Source: an uncultured Planctomycetota bacterium (GTDB taxonomy: Bacteria > Planctomycetota > Phycisphaerae > Phycisphaerales > UBA5793). Taken from it: a stretch of 64,000 nt of DNA. A program made the translations under genes and the position numbers. The notes under the pieces are model-generated. The model saw only the letters and a list, made by a program, of their open reading frames with translations, was not told the DNA's origin and did no database searches. This document shows positions 29,377 to 39,000 of the stretch, in pieces. The stretch covers positions 1 to 64,000 of the forward strand of contig CAADHA010000129.1 of assembly GCA_900696685.1 (NCBI GenBank), given 5' to 3'. Numbering within the stretch: the first letter of the stretch is position 1; each line of letters opens with the position of its first letter.

Positions 29377-31281
29377 ATGAACAAGCCAGCCACGGAGGCG
29401 GTACATCACACCGGAACCGAAACACTCGAGAGCGCCGTCATCCGGTTCTGCGGCGACTCGGGCGACGGAATGCAGTTGACGGGAACGCAGTTCACAACGA
29501 CGAGCGCGATCTTCGGCAACGACGTGGCGACCTTCCCCGATTTCCCGGCCGAGATCCGCGCCCCGGCGGGCACTCTGCCGGGCGTGTCGGGATTCCAGGT
29601 CAACTTCGCCGCCACCGACATCTACACGCCCGGCGACAAGGTCGACGTCCTCGTCGCCATGAACCCCGCGGGCCTCAAGACCAACATCGCTGACCTGCGC
29701 GGGGGCGGCATTCTCATCGTCAACGAAGACGCCTTCAACACCAACAACCTCAAGAAGGCCGGCTACTCGCGCAACCCGCTCGATGACGGCTCGCTCAAGG
29801 ACTACAAACTCTACAGGATTCCGATCTCGCGCCTTTGCGAAGAATCTCTTGCCGACACCGGCATGGGCGCCAAGGCCATCGGCCGCGCCAAGAACATGTA
29901 CACGCTCGGCATCGTGTACTGGCTCTTTGACCGCTCGCTCGAGCCGACCATCCGCCACCTCACCGACCTCTTCGCGAAGAAGAAGAATCAGCCCGAACTG
30001 GCGGAACTGAACATCAAGGCGCTCAAGGCCGGCTACTACATGGGTGAGACGGCGGAGATGTTCCAGAACCGCTACGTCGTCCCCAAGGCGAAACTCACGC
30101 CGGGCAAGTACCGCCAGATCTCCGGCAACGAAGCGACGGCGCTGGGTCTCATCGCCGGCGCCCGCCTCGCAAAGAAAACGCTGACTTACGCCGGCTATCC
30201 CATCACGCCCGCTTCGGACATCCTCCACTTCCTCAGCGCGCATAAGAACTACCACGTCAAGACTCTGCAGATGGAAGATGAAATTGCGGCCGTGTGCGCC
30301 GCCATCGGCGCGTCATACACCGGCGACATCGCGGTCACGGGCACTTCAGGCCCCGGCATGGCGCTCAAGGGTGAAGGCATCGGCCTGGCCGTCATGACCG
30401 AACTGCCTCTGGTCATTGTCGACGTGCAGCGCGGCGGACCGAGCACCGGACTGCCCACCAAGACAGAACAGGCCGACCTCCTCCAGGCCGTCTACGGACG
30501 CAACAGCGAGTGCCCCTGCGTGGTGCTTGCGGCCAAGAGTCCGGGCGACTGCTTCGACGCGGCGGTCGAGGCCGTCCGCCTCGCCACGAAGTACATGACA
30601 CCGGTGATTCTTCTCACCGACGGGTACATCGCCAACGGCGCCGAGCCGTGGCTGCTGCCCAAGGTCAGCGCACTCAAGCCCATCGAAATCAAGCATCCAA
30701 CACAGTTCAACGCCCACAGCGACGAAGCAGAGGGCGAAGGCCCCAACACCTACTGGCCCTATCTCCGCAACGAGAATCTCGCTCGCCCGTGGGCCATCCC
30801 CGGCACCCCCAACCTCGAGCATCGCGTCGGCGGGCTGGAAAAGGCGGAGAACACCGGCAACGTCAGTTACGACCCGCTCAATCACCAGCGCATGGTCGAT
30901 CTGCGCCTCGCCAAGGTGAACAAGGTTGCGCAGGACATCCCTCCCACAGAGATTCAGGGCAACAAGAGCGGCGATGTGCTGCTCATCGGCTGGGGCGGAA
31001 CCTACGGCTCGATCCACGCCGCCACCGAGCGCCTGCTCAACCACGGTCACAAGGTCGGCACCGTCCACCTGCGCTACATCAATCCTCTGCCGCCCGATCT
31101 CGGCGACATCATCAAACGGTTCAGGACCATCATCGTGCCCGAACTGAACAAGGGGCAACTCATCCGCGTCATCCGCGATCGATTCCTCGTGAATGCGCAG
31201 GGCATCAACAAGGTGCAGGGCAAGCCCTTCCTCATCGCCGAACTTGTGGCCGAGGTTGAAAACTTCCTCTCGAAGAAGTAA
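29377..31281 (+). CDS. korA: 2-oxoacid:ferredoxin oxidoreductase gamma-alpha fused subunit
   Basis: 634 residues. The N-terminal gamma domain (about 15-205) starts IRFCGDSGDGMQLTG, then FPAEIRAPAGTLPGVSGFQ. The alpha domain follows (from about 255) with YAGYPITPASDILHFL, MEDEIAAVCAAIGASYTGD and GGPSTGLPTKTEQADL. With KorB it forms the 2-oxoglutarate (or other 2-oxoacid):ferredoxin oxidoreductase, making acyl-CoA, CO2 and reduced ferredoxin in the cytoplasm. The gamma-alpha fusion is the usual two-subunit form. korB starts 81 nt downstream. No gene for a small ferredoxin subunit lies next to it. Substrate assignment (2-oxoglutarate) rests on family resemblance. Confidence 0.92.
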   Translation: MNKPATEAVHHTGTETLESAVIRFCGDSGDGMQLTGTQFTTTSAIFGNDVATFPDFPAEIRAPAGTLPGVSGFQVNFAATDIYTPGDKVDVLVAMNPAGLKTNIADLRGGGILIVNEDAFNTNNLKKAGYSRNPLDDGSLKDYKLYRIPISRLCEESLADTGMGAKAIGRAKNMYTLGIVYWLFDRSLEPTIRHLTDLFAKKKNQPELAELNIKALKAGYYMGETAEMFQNRYVVPKAKLTPGKYRQISGNEATALGLIAGARLAKKTLTYAGYPITPASDILHFLSAHKNYHVKTLQMEDEIAAVCAAIGASYTGDIAVTGTSGPGMALKGEGIGLAVMTELPLVIVDVQRGGPSTGLPTKTEQADLLQAVYGRNSECPCVVLAAKSPGDCFDAAVEAVRLATKYMTPVILLTDGYIANGAEPWLLPKVSALKPIEIKHPTQFNAHSDEAEGEGPNTYWPYLRNENLARPWAIPGTPNLEHRVGGLEKAENTGNVSYDPLNHQRMVDLRLAKVNKVAQDIPPTEIQGNKSGDVLLIGWGGTYGSIHAATERLLNHGHKVGTVHLRYINPLPPDLGDIIKRFRTIIVPELNKGQLIRVIRDRFLVNAQGINKVQGKPFLIAELVAEVENFLSKK

Positions 31282-31362
31282 GTGCGGTCGCAGAGTCCAC
31301 GTCAATCGTCCACAGCAATCGGCCGTCGAACGGCCGGCCGAAAACCCGAATCGAGACCTCAC

Positions 31363-32388
31363 ATGACGCAGATCGAACTTCCCAAGTACTCCGCCAAGGA
31401 CTTCGCGACCGATCAGGAAGTGCGCTGGTGCCCGGGCTGCGGCGACTACGCCATCCTCGCCGCCGTGCGAAAGGTCCTCCCCGAACTCAACCACCGCAAG
31501 GAGAATTACGTCTTCGTGTCGGGCATCGGCTGTTCGAGCCGCTTCCCGTACTACATGGGAACCTACGGAATCCACGGGATTCACGGCCGCGCGCCCGCCA
31601 TCGCCACAGGCGTCAAGGCGGCCAACCCGAACCTCGACGTCTGGCTCGTCACGGGTGACGGCGACGGCCTCTCCATCGGCGGCAATCACCTCATGCACAC
31701 GCTCCGCCGGAACGTCAACGTCAAGATACTCCTCTTCAACAACCGAATCTACGGCTTGACCAAGGGGCAGTATTCCCCCACCAGCATCACCGGACACAAG
31801 ACCAAGTCCACGCCGATGGGCTCGATCGACCATCCGCTCCATCCCATCAGTTTTGCGATCGGAGTCGAGGCGACTTTCGTGGCGCGGTGCACCGACGTGA
31901 ACAAGGGCGGTCTGAACATCCTCGGCGACGTCCTCAAGGCCGCCGCCAATCACCGCGGCAGCGCGTTCGTCGAAATCTACCAGGACTGCAACGTCTTCAA
32001 TCACCAGGCCTTCTTCTACGCCACCGAGAAAGACACCGCCCGCGAGACGACCGTTCTCCTCGAACACGGAAAGCCGCTCATCTTCGGCAACAACCGCGAC
32101 AAGGGCATCCGCCTCAACTCCACGCGCCTCGAGGTCGTGAGCCTCGACAAGGTGAAGGAGGATGATCTGCTCTTCCACGATGAGACCGATCCGGCCCTGG
32201 CGTTTCTCCTCAGCCGCATGCACCACACGCAGGGCCTGCCCGAGCCGGTGGGCGTCTTCTACCGCATCAACAAGCCCACCTACGAAGACATGCTCTCGGA
32301 GCAGGTCGAGAAGTCGATCGCCAGCCGCGGAGAAGGCGACCTCGAAAAACTGCTCCACACCGGCGACACCTGGACCGTCGGGGAATAA
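31363..32388 (+). CDS. korB: 2-oxoacid:ferredoxin oxidoreductase beta subunit
   Basis: 341 residues. The TPP-binding and iron-sulfur subunit partners the KorA-like protein upstream. Visible features: RWCPGCGDYAIL with two cluster Cys, GIGCSSRFPYYMGTYGIHGIHGRAPAIATG, and the TPP/Mg motif VTGDGDGLSIGGNHLMHTLRRN followed by NNRIYGLTKGQYSPTS. A later Cys (DCNVFNHQAF) probably completes the cluster. Together they oxidise a 2-oxoacid, probably 2-oxoglutarate, with ferredoxin as acceptor. The start ATG 31363 has no strong ribosome site, but conservation begins right after it. Confidence 0.93.
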   Translation: MTQIELPKYSAKDFATDQEVRWCPGCGDYAILAAVRKVLPELNHRKENYVFVSGIGCSSRFPYYMGTYGIHGIHGRAPAIATGVKAANPNLDVWLVTGDGDGLSIGGNHLMHTLRRNVNVKILLFNNRIYGLTKGQYSPTSITGHKTKSTPMGSIDHPLHPISFAIGVEATFVARCTDVNKGGLNILGDVLKAAANHRGSAFVEIYQDCNVFNHQAFFYATEKDTARETTVLLEHGKPLIFGNNRDKGIRLNSTRLEVVSLDKVKEDDLLFHDETDPALAFLLSRMHHTQGLPEPVGVFYRINKPTYEDMLSEQVEKSIASRGEGDLEKLLHTGDTWTVGE

Positions 32389-32437
32389 GCGGCGCGAAAC
32401 GCACCGGGTCTCGTGGCACTGACGAACCGGGCCTGGC

Positions 32438-32456
32438 CCCGGCGCCTGGTGCCGGG
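32438..32456. terminator. Hairpin between convergent korB and isomerase genes
   Basis: CCCGGC (32438-32443) and GCCGGG (32451-32456) flank a 7-nt loop in the 100-nt gap between convergent genes. No T-run follows on either strand, so it may only stabilise 3' ends or act with Rho. Confidence 0.3.
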
Positions 32457-32488
32457 ATAGACGACTTCCCCAGCATCGCGGCCCGTCA

Positions 32489-33331
32489 TCAGAGGGTCGC
32501 TGTGGGCGCAGCGCTGAAGTGTTGCAGGCGGTCGCCGAGGCCCTGGTCGAGCAGGGACTCGACCTCGGACTCGGGATAGAAGACCTCGAGCATCCAGGAC
32601 AGATCGGGCGAAGCGCGGCGGGCGAGGAGGCGCGCGAGGCTCGGCCAGTCGATCGTGCCGTCGCCGGGCATGCGGTGGTTGTCGGTCGTGGTGTCGTTGT
32701 CGTGGGCGTGCAGGTAGGCCGCGACGTCGAGGCAGTCGCTCAGTTGAGACGCGACGCCGCCCAGTCGCGGCGCCTCGATGTGCGCGTGCCCGGTGTCGAA
32801 GCACATTCGCACGTGCGGCGACCCGAGTGAGCGGATCCACGACGCCAGCAGGGGTGCATCATAACCGATGCTGAAGAAGCCCGGGAGGTTCTCGACGAGG
32901 TAGATGACGTCGAGGCGCTCTCCGACCGTCGCAAGTCGCTCCATTGAATCGCGCAGGGCGGAGGCGCGGAGGGAGTCGATCGGTCCGCCGGCGGGCGCGC
33001 CTTCAGGCTTCATCCATGCGGGATGCACGACGACCATCGGCCCGCCCAGCGCCAGCGCCAGTTCGCCCTCGCGTTCGTAAACGTCCAGCGAGCGGCGGCG
33101 CTGTCCGCGATCGGGCGATGACGGATCGAGTCCGGCGCCGAAGAGGCCGTGAATGGAATCGAAGGTCATGTCGGCGCCGCGGACCGTGTCGATGGCGGCG
33201 CCTGGCTCGATGGCGACACTCTCGTTGCGATAGAACTGCGCGCGAGTGCAGCCGGCCCGGCGGTAGGCGCGGAGGAAGCGGCCGGTGTCGAACTCGAAAT
33301 TGAACGGCGCGGTGGTCGCCAGGCGTGCCAC
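32489..33331 (-). CDS. Xylose isomerase-like TIM-barrel protein
   Basis: 280-residue sugar phosphate isomerase/epimerase or AP endonuclease 2-type barrel. Metal-site residues fit the family: Glu in IYLVENLPGFFS, Asp and His in MCFDTGHAHIEA, His in AYLHAHDNDTT, and Glu in WMLEVFYPESE. There is no signal peptide, so it is cytoplasmic. The family acts on sugars, inosose or damaged DNA; nothing here decides. It is convergent with korB and lies downstream of mcsB on the same strand, with a 92-nt spacer. Confidence 0.78.
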   Translation of the reverse strand: MARLATTAPFNFEFDTGRFLRAYRRAGCTRAQFYRNESVAIEPGAAIDTVRGADMTFDSIHGLFGAGLDPSSPDRGQRRRSLDVYEREGELALALGGPMVVVHPAWMKPEGAPAGGPIDSLRASALRDSMERLATVGERLDVIYLVENLPGFFSIGYDAPLLASWIRSLGSPHVRMCFDTGHAHIEAPRLGGVASQLSDCLDVAAYLHAHDNDTTTDNHRMPGDGTIDWPSLARLLARRASPDLSWMLEVFYPESEVESLLDQGLGDRLQHFSAAPTATL

Positions 33332-33423
33332 TGGTTGATCTCCGTGAGGCGGCCTGACCCCCTCAGTTCAGCCCCCGGGGTCCGCGTCAGTGTAGTGAGC
33401 CTGCCCCCGCCTGTGCAAGGGCC

Positions 33424-34470
33424 TCATCGAAGTTGCTCTCGGATCAGCGTGGCACGGGCTTCCGCACGCTCAGCCTGGTGCAGCGATTCGCCAAGCGTCT
33501 TCTGGAGGTGAGCGGGCTGCACAAGCATGAGCAGGCGGTCGATGGTCCGCGGATCGACCCCCTCGATGCGCCCCAGCTGCACGCCCAGGCGCAGGTGGCT
33601 GAGAAGGCGCAGGGCTTCGTCGAGCTTGAGCAGGCGGGCGCTGCGGAGGATGCCCAGGGCGCGATGGACGCGGTCATCAAGAAGAGAAAGGCGGCGCTCG
33701 ACGAGCACGTGACGTGCACGGCGTTCGTACTCGACGACGCGCGGCATCACCCCTTCGTCGAACTCGCGGAGCAGTTGCGCTTCACTCTTGCCGAGCGTCG
33801 TCTGGTTGGAGATCTGGAAGATGTCGCCGAGCGCCTCGGACCCTTCGCCGTAGAAGCCGCGGATCGCCAGCTGCATGTCCTGCGCGGCGCGGCGGACTCG
33901 CTCAATCTCCTTGGTGAGCATCAGGGCGGGCAGGTGGAGCATGATGCTCAGGCGAATGCCCGTGCCCACGTTCGTCGGGCAGGCCGTGAGATAGCCGAAG
34001 CGCGAGTGAAACGCGAACGGGAGTTTCTCGCCGAGTTGATCGTCGATGCGGTTTACTTCCGCCCATGCGTCCGCGGCTCTGCGCCCGCTGCGGATGACCT
34101 GGATGCGGAAGTGGTCCTCCTCGTTGATCATCAGGGAGAAGGATTCGTCCCGGTTGACGACGGCGGCACGCGGCTGATCGCCGCGCGCGAGTTGCTTGGA
34201 GATGAGGTGGCGCTCGACGAGCAGGAGCGAGTCGAGCGCATCGAGGGACGCGACGTCGATCCAGAGGAGATCGCTGCGGCCGGCAAGGCCCAGGGCATGC
34301 TCGCGCGCGAGGGCGACGATCTGCTGCTTCTCGCCGCGGTCGGCGCGGTTCGCGAAGTTGAAGCCGGCGAGGTTGCGCGCGAGACGCACGCGCGTGGAGA
34401 TGACCACGTCGCCGTCGGGGCCGGTCCCGCGCAGCCATTCGCCCGTGGATGAATAGTCCAGGCCGATCAC
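33424..34470 (-). CDS. mcsB: Protein arginine kinase McsB
   Basis: 348-residue ATP:guanido phosphotransferase-fold kinase that phosphorylates protein arginines and marks proteins for ClpCP in Firmicutes. Key motifs are intact: DVVISTRVRLARNL, the nucleotide/guanidinium loop MINEEDHFRIQ, the Cys loop ACPTNVGTGIRLS, and GFYGEGSEALGDIFQISNQTTLG. The length equals the Firmicutes enzyme and lacks the N-terminal extension of metazoan arginine kinases. Its ATG overlaps the mcsA stop by 4 nt. No ctsR or clpC lies beside it, unlike the Bacillus operon, so the regulated targets are open. Confidence 0.93.
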   Translation of the reverse strand: MIGLDYSSTGEWLRGTGPDGDVVISTRVRLARNLAGFNFANRADRGEKQQIVALAREHALGLAGRSDLLWIDVASLDALDSLLLVERHLISKQLARGDQPRAAVVNRDESFSLMINEEDHFRIQVIRSGRRAADAWAEVNRIDDQLGEKLPFAFHSRFGYLTACPTNVGTGIRLSIMLHLPALMLTKEIERVRRAAQDMQLAIRGFYGEGSEALGDIFQISNQTTLGKSEAQLLREFDEGVMPRVVEYERRARHVLVERRLSLLDDRVHRALGILRSARLLKLDEALRLLSHLRLGVQLGRIEGVDPRTIDRLLMLVQPAHLQKTLGESLHQAERAEARATLIREQLR

Positions 34471-35012
34471 GACGGGGCAGCCTCCTCGCGATCGCCCGAC
34501 TCGGGGCCGTCCGCCGCCTCGCCGGCGGCGCTGAGATTGAGGAGCTGGTCCCTGATCTGGGCGGCCCTCTCGTACTGCTCGGCCGTGAGGGCCTGCGCCA
34601 GTTCCTTGCGCAGGTGGCTCAGACGAAGGGTAATGTCGAGATGAGCGCGCGCGGGCGTCTTGCCGACGTGATGAGTCGCACCCTCGTGAATGCGCTCAAG
34701 CAGCGGTTCGAGCAACTTCTCAAAGGCGGTGTAACACTCGGGGCAGCCGAGCAGGCTGTGCTCGCGGAACTCTCCCCACGTCAGGCCGCAGGAAGTGCAG
34801 GCCAGCGAAGCAGGCGACTTCCGCCGCCCGGTCTTGGCGAGAACAATCTGGCTGAGCAGTTCCTGGGCGCCCTTGACGACTTTTCCCTCGATTCCCAACT
34901 TGTGCGCGCACTGCTCACACAGGTGCGTCTCGGAGAGCACCTTGCCATGCGAGGGCGTGTACTCGTGAATCGTCGCCTCTTCACCGCAATGATCACAGCG
35001 ATGGCCATTCAT
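34467..35012 (-). CDS. mcsA: McsA-like zinc-finger activator of McsB
   Basis: 181 residues. Three Cys-pair sites are seen: CDHCGEEAT, LCEQCAHK and the double CTSCGLTW/GCPECYTAF, typical of McsA zinc fingers. A UvrB/UvrC-interaction motif lies near the C-terminus (LRKELAQALTAEQYERAAQIRDQL, about residues 133-157). McsA binds and stimulates the McsB kinase. The 4-nt overlap with mcsB indicates translational coupling and stoichiometric production. The acidic C-terminus (PESGDREEAAPS) is variable. It is divergent from the membrane-protein gene at 35132. Confidence 0.9.
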   Translation of the reverse strand: MNGHRCDHCGEEATIHEYTPSHGKVLSETHLCEQCAHKLGIEGKVVKGAQELLSQIVLAKTGRRKSPASLACTSCGLTWGEFREHSLLGCPECYTAFEKLLEPLLERIHEGATHHVGKTPARAHLDITLRLSHLRKELAQALTAEQYERAAQIRDQLLNLSAAGEAADGPESGDREEAAPS

Positions 35013-35131
35013 CGTGAACGATTATACGAATGTGCGATTGGTACTGCCATCGGTCACAGCGGGGCGCGGAGGGCGCGGTTGACGGCGGACGCGGCGCGAT
35101 GCCGCCCGAGTCGGGACGGCAATAATGCACC

Positions 35132-35959
35132 ATGTCTCTGCCGCTGGTGATGATCCTGCTTGTCCTCGGTATCCTGCTCGCCCAGGCGCTTTCAGACCCT
35201 CTGGCCGTTACCTTGCGCTGGCTGCGGCTTGGAGACCTGATCGCGCTGAGCCTGCTCGCACTGGCGGGCGCGGCGCTGGCGCTTGATGCCCCGCCGGGGG
35301 CTGGGGGCGCGCTGGCTCTCGGCTTGATCGTCGCCGGGATCGGCGCAGTCGCTCACCTGATGCTCGTGCAGACGGCCCATCGCCGCGCCCAGAGGCGCGT
35401 CGCCGGCGCAGCGGCCGCAGCCGTCGCCACGCTCCTGATCGTCCCGTGGTGCGCGGCTTCGCTGGCGCCCTACCGGGTGCTGGTCCTTGATGCAGCCGGC
35501 GATTCTCCGGCCGTGGCATTCCCGGCTTGCGAGCCTCTGATCGGCGCATGCCTCGTGCTGGCGGGCTGGCTGACGGGCGGTTCGCTCATGACCATGCTTC
35601 TCGGCCACGCCTACCTGACGGCCGGCAGCGAAATGACCCAGCGGCCGTTCCTGCGACTCGTGCGTCTGCTCTTCGCCGGTCTCGCGGTGCGCCTGCTGAT
35701 CGCGGGGGCGGCGGGTCTGTGGGGGTGGCTGGAAGGGCGATCCGAGCGAGGTCCCGCCGTCATGGAGGCCGTGCTCATCGGCGCGCGGTTTCTCATGGGA
35801 CTCATTGTCCCTCTCGTGATGACCTGGATGGCGATGCAGTGCGTGCGGCTGCGGTCCAACCAGTCCGCGACGGGGATTCTCTACGTTTCAAGCACGATGA
35901 TCCTGGTCGGCGAGTTCATCGCCCTGTCGCTGATCACAGCCCACCGCCTGCCCTTCTGA
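35132..35959 (+). CDS. Hypothetical multi-pass membrane protein
   Basis: 275 residues, almost entirely hydrophobic, with about eight predicted membrane helices and short charged loops (TAHRRAQRR about residue 85; EGRSERGP about 205). No motif is recognised. Its bias toward Leu/Ala/Gly and the even helix count are like small inner-membrane transport or scaffold proteins. It is divergent from mcsA (119 nt) and followed by the IOR-like gene after 100 nt on the same strand. The function is unknown. Confidence 0.65.
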   Translation: MSLPLVMILLVLGILLAQALSDPLAVTLRWLRLGDLIALSLLALAGAALALDAPPGAGGALALGLIVAGIGAVAHLMLVQTAHRRAQRRVAGAAAAAVATLLIVPWCAASLAPYRVLVLDAAGDSPAVAFPACEPLIGACLVLAGWLTGGSLMTMLLGHAYLTAGSEMTQRPFLRLVRLLFAGLAVRLLIAGAAGLWGWLEGRSERGPAVMEAVLIGARFLMGLIVPLVMTWMAMQCVRLRSNQSATGILYVSSTMILVGEFIALSLITAHRLPF

Positions 35960-36059
35960 CTGTTCGCGGAGCGGTTTGTGCCGATAGGATGGGCCCGGCA
36001 GAAGCGGCCCGCTGAAAGGCGGACCGCGCGGCTGCGAACCGCGGACATGGAGCCGGGAA

Positions 36060-39000
36060 TTGAGCGAAGCATCCTCAACCACAACCTGGAAGTCGCGGGC
36101 CAGGCGCGAGCGCGACCTGAGCGTGGGAGTGGACTGGCTGCTGCGGGGGGTGCTGGCAAGCGAAGCCGGCGTTGACCTGCTCCTCGCCTCGCGTGCCGAG
36201 CCAATTCCGGGCCTGAGCGAATCGCTGGCGCGCTTCCGCTCCGCATTGGACGATTCGGGCATCGGTACTGAAGTTGCGGAAAGCGACGCGATCATGGCGG
36301 GTCTGCTTCGCGCGGCGCTTCTGGCGCGAAGGCGTGTTATCGGGATGTTCGAGTTGCGCGGCCTGCGGCAGGCCGTCGATGCGCTCTATGACGCGAGCCA
36401 GATTCGCGTCAGCCCGCGAGGCGGCGGCGTGCTGGTCGTGAGCCACAGCCGGTGGAATTTCGGCCGCGTGCCCGATTCGCCGCGCCCGTCGAGCGGATGG
36501 CAGACGGTTCGCCGCACCAGCATCTCCGATCCACGCGACCTGGCCGCCTATCTCGATCTGCCGATCCTCGCGCCCAGCACACCGAGCCAGTGCGCTTCGA
36601 CCGTGAATGAGGCGATCCGTCTCTCACGGGCATCAGGCTCACTTGTAATGCTGTATGTCTCACCGGTGGTCATGGGAGGCGGAGAGACGGACGTCCACGT
36701 CGAGGAGCCGATTCACCGCGCAGGCGGCTCAGCCGGGGACCTGCGCAACGAAGAACGTGAGACGCCGCTGTTGAGCGAAATTCGCCGCAGGCGTCTTGAC
36801 CATCTCTCCAACGCTCCGCTGCCCGGCGAAGTGGTTCCATGGGGCTTCATCACCTTCGGCTCAGCGCATGCCTCGCTCCGCCACGCTCTGGCCCTGTTGG
36901 GATTGAGCGGCCGCCTGCCCATCCTCCGCCTCGGGTGCGTGAACCCCTTCGATCCGCTGCCGGTCGATCAGTTCCTTGGGCGCTGCGAGCGGGTCGTCGT
37001 GGTCGAGAATGGCCGCGCCTTCATTGAACAGGGAGTTCAACTGGTGGCCGAGCAGAAGCGCCGGCGCGGCCATCGCACGGCGGACGTATTCGGCAAGGCT
37101 CTGCCGGCGCTGGACGGCCGCGCACCGCGTGCGATTGCGAGCGAGATCGAGTTGCACCCGTCCGACCTCGCGGAGGCATTTGGCGAGATGCTCAGTGAAG
37201 AGCGCACCGCCGGAGGGCATGAGACTGTGGCCCAGAGGCTGGAATCTCTGCGAACCGCGAAGCCGGCAGTGGCGAGGCTGGTCCTCGAACGCTCTCGTCC
37301 GAAGGCACGCGAGCCGAATCTCATGCGCCCGCTGGTGGATGCGGCGATCGAACAGTTGCGCGATGAATTGAGTGTGGCCGTGTCCGACCGGTCGGCGACG
37401 GACCTGCGCGTCGAACCGCTCGAGACGGCGACGCTTGAGCGTCCCGAGGGCCGGCGGCAGATCATCGAGATGGAGCGCCGCCGCGTGCCGACCGTCGGCA
37501 GTTCTGCCATCACGCACGCTGTCCTCCGCCGCCACGACACGACGTTCCTCGTCATGCCCGACTCGACCGAGCGGTCCAGCGGCATTGAGCCCGCCGACGT
37601 TGATCGTCTGGCGCGCAGCATGGTCAGCGAGCGCGAGAGCAGGCAGTTGCGCATCGTCCGGACCGACCCGACCAACCTGCAGGCCTTTGTGCGCGACCTG
37701 CGTGCGGCCGTGCTTGCCGGCGGCGTGACAGTCGTGATCATCGACGCCCGGAGCGAGCGGCAGGCGGAGAATGTGGCCGGACCGTCGGCGCACTGGACGG
37801 AGCGCGGATTCGCGCCCGTTGAATCCACGGTGATTCCCTCCTCGCCCGGGGCGGCGCTGGCGTATGCGTGGCTCGTGCGACGGGGATGGACGCACACGGC
37901 GCTTCTTGACGGAGTGCATGGACCGCGCCTCCTGCAAGCCGACCCGGACAATCCGCTGACCACGCCGCTGGACGCCTGGCCCGGATTCGAGGAGTACCGC
38001 CTGCACCGGCGGCGGCCTCCGGACGGGGCGGGCCTGGCCTCCGCTCCACTGCCTCCACCGGCCGCGCCGCGCCACCAGCACGTCGCCGCATGGCACGCGC
38101 ACATCTGTGGGCGAAGCGAGCCCGACGTGGTGCAGGCCCTGCATCTGATCGAGTCGGCCGGCCGGCGCATGGGATATCGCGTCCAGGCGCTCAGCGGCCG
38201 TGCGGGTTCCGGCTGGTTCGCCCAGGTTACGTTCACCCGTCCACGACCGGACGAGGCGCCTCAGCCCATCACGGCGATCATTCCGTGGGGGCACGCGCAC
38301 CTCGTCGTCGCCCTTGACTTCGAGTCACTTGTTGATGCGATCGAGGGCGAAGGACGGCTTTCCGTCGCGTCGCCGCAGTGTACCTCGCTTGTGCTGGACG
38401 CATCGCCCGCAATCGCCGCGTCCTTCGACGAGAGCCTGCCATCGGGCCGATACATCGTGCCGGGCGAACTGAACTCGGTCATTCCGCCCGTGGAGAGGTT
38501 GACGCTGAGGTTGGGCGAACTGTGCGAAAGGCGGCTCAAGTCGCGCCGGCACGTGGGGGCGGCATTGGTGGGAGCGGCCTTCCAGCGGGGCCTGATCCCG
38601 GTGAGCGAGACAGTGCTTCACGACGCCGCTGCCTTGGAGGATGAGCATGGCTTGAGCCGCCAGGTGCATGCTCTCGCGTTCGGCCGCGCCCTCGCCGCCT
38701 TCGCGCCCGATCAGTCCGCCGCGGAAGAACCGACGCCTCCCAGCCCCGAATCCCTCGTGCGCCTTCACACGCGCATCATGTCCAGGCGGCGCTTCGCTCG
38801 CGCGCGGGCCGAGCCCTTTCGACAACTCGCGCTGGGGACCCTCGATGCGATCACGGGCCTGCGACGAACTGATCCTGCTCGCGTATCGGAGCGGCGCTTC
38901 ATTGCGCGCCTCATTGACTGCGACTACTGGGGCGGCCCAGCCGCGCCCCGGACCTATGCCCGTCTTGTCAGCGCCATCTACGCGGCCGAGCGCTCGCCCG

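Noticed and set aside
30346-32358. 670-residue open frame antisense to korA/korB
   Set aside because: It lies wholly across two clear enzymes; long antisense frames are common in GC-rich DNA, and the translation has no recognisable domain.
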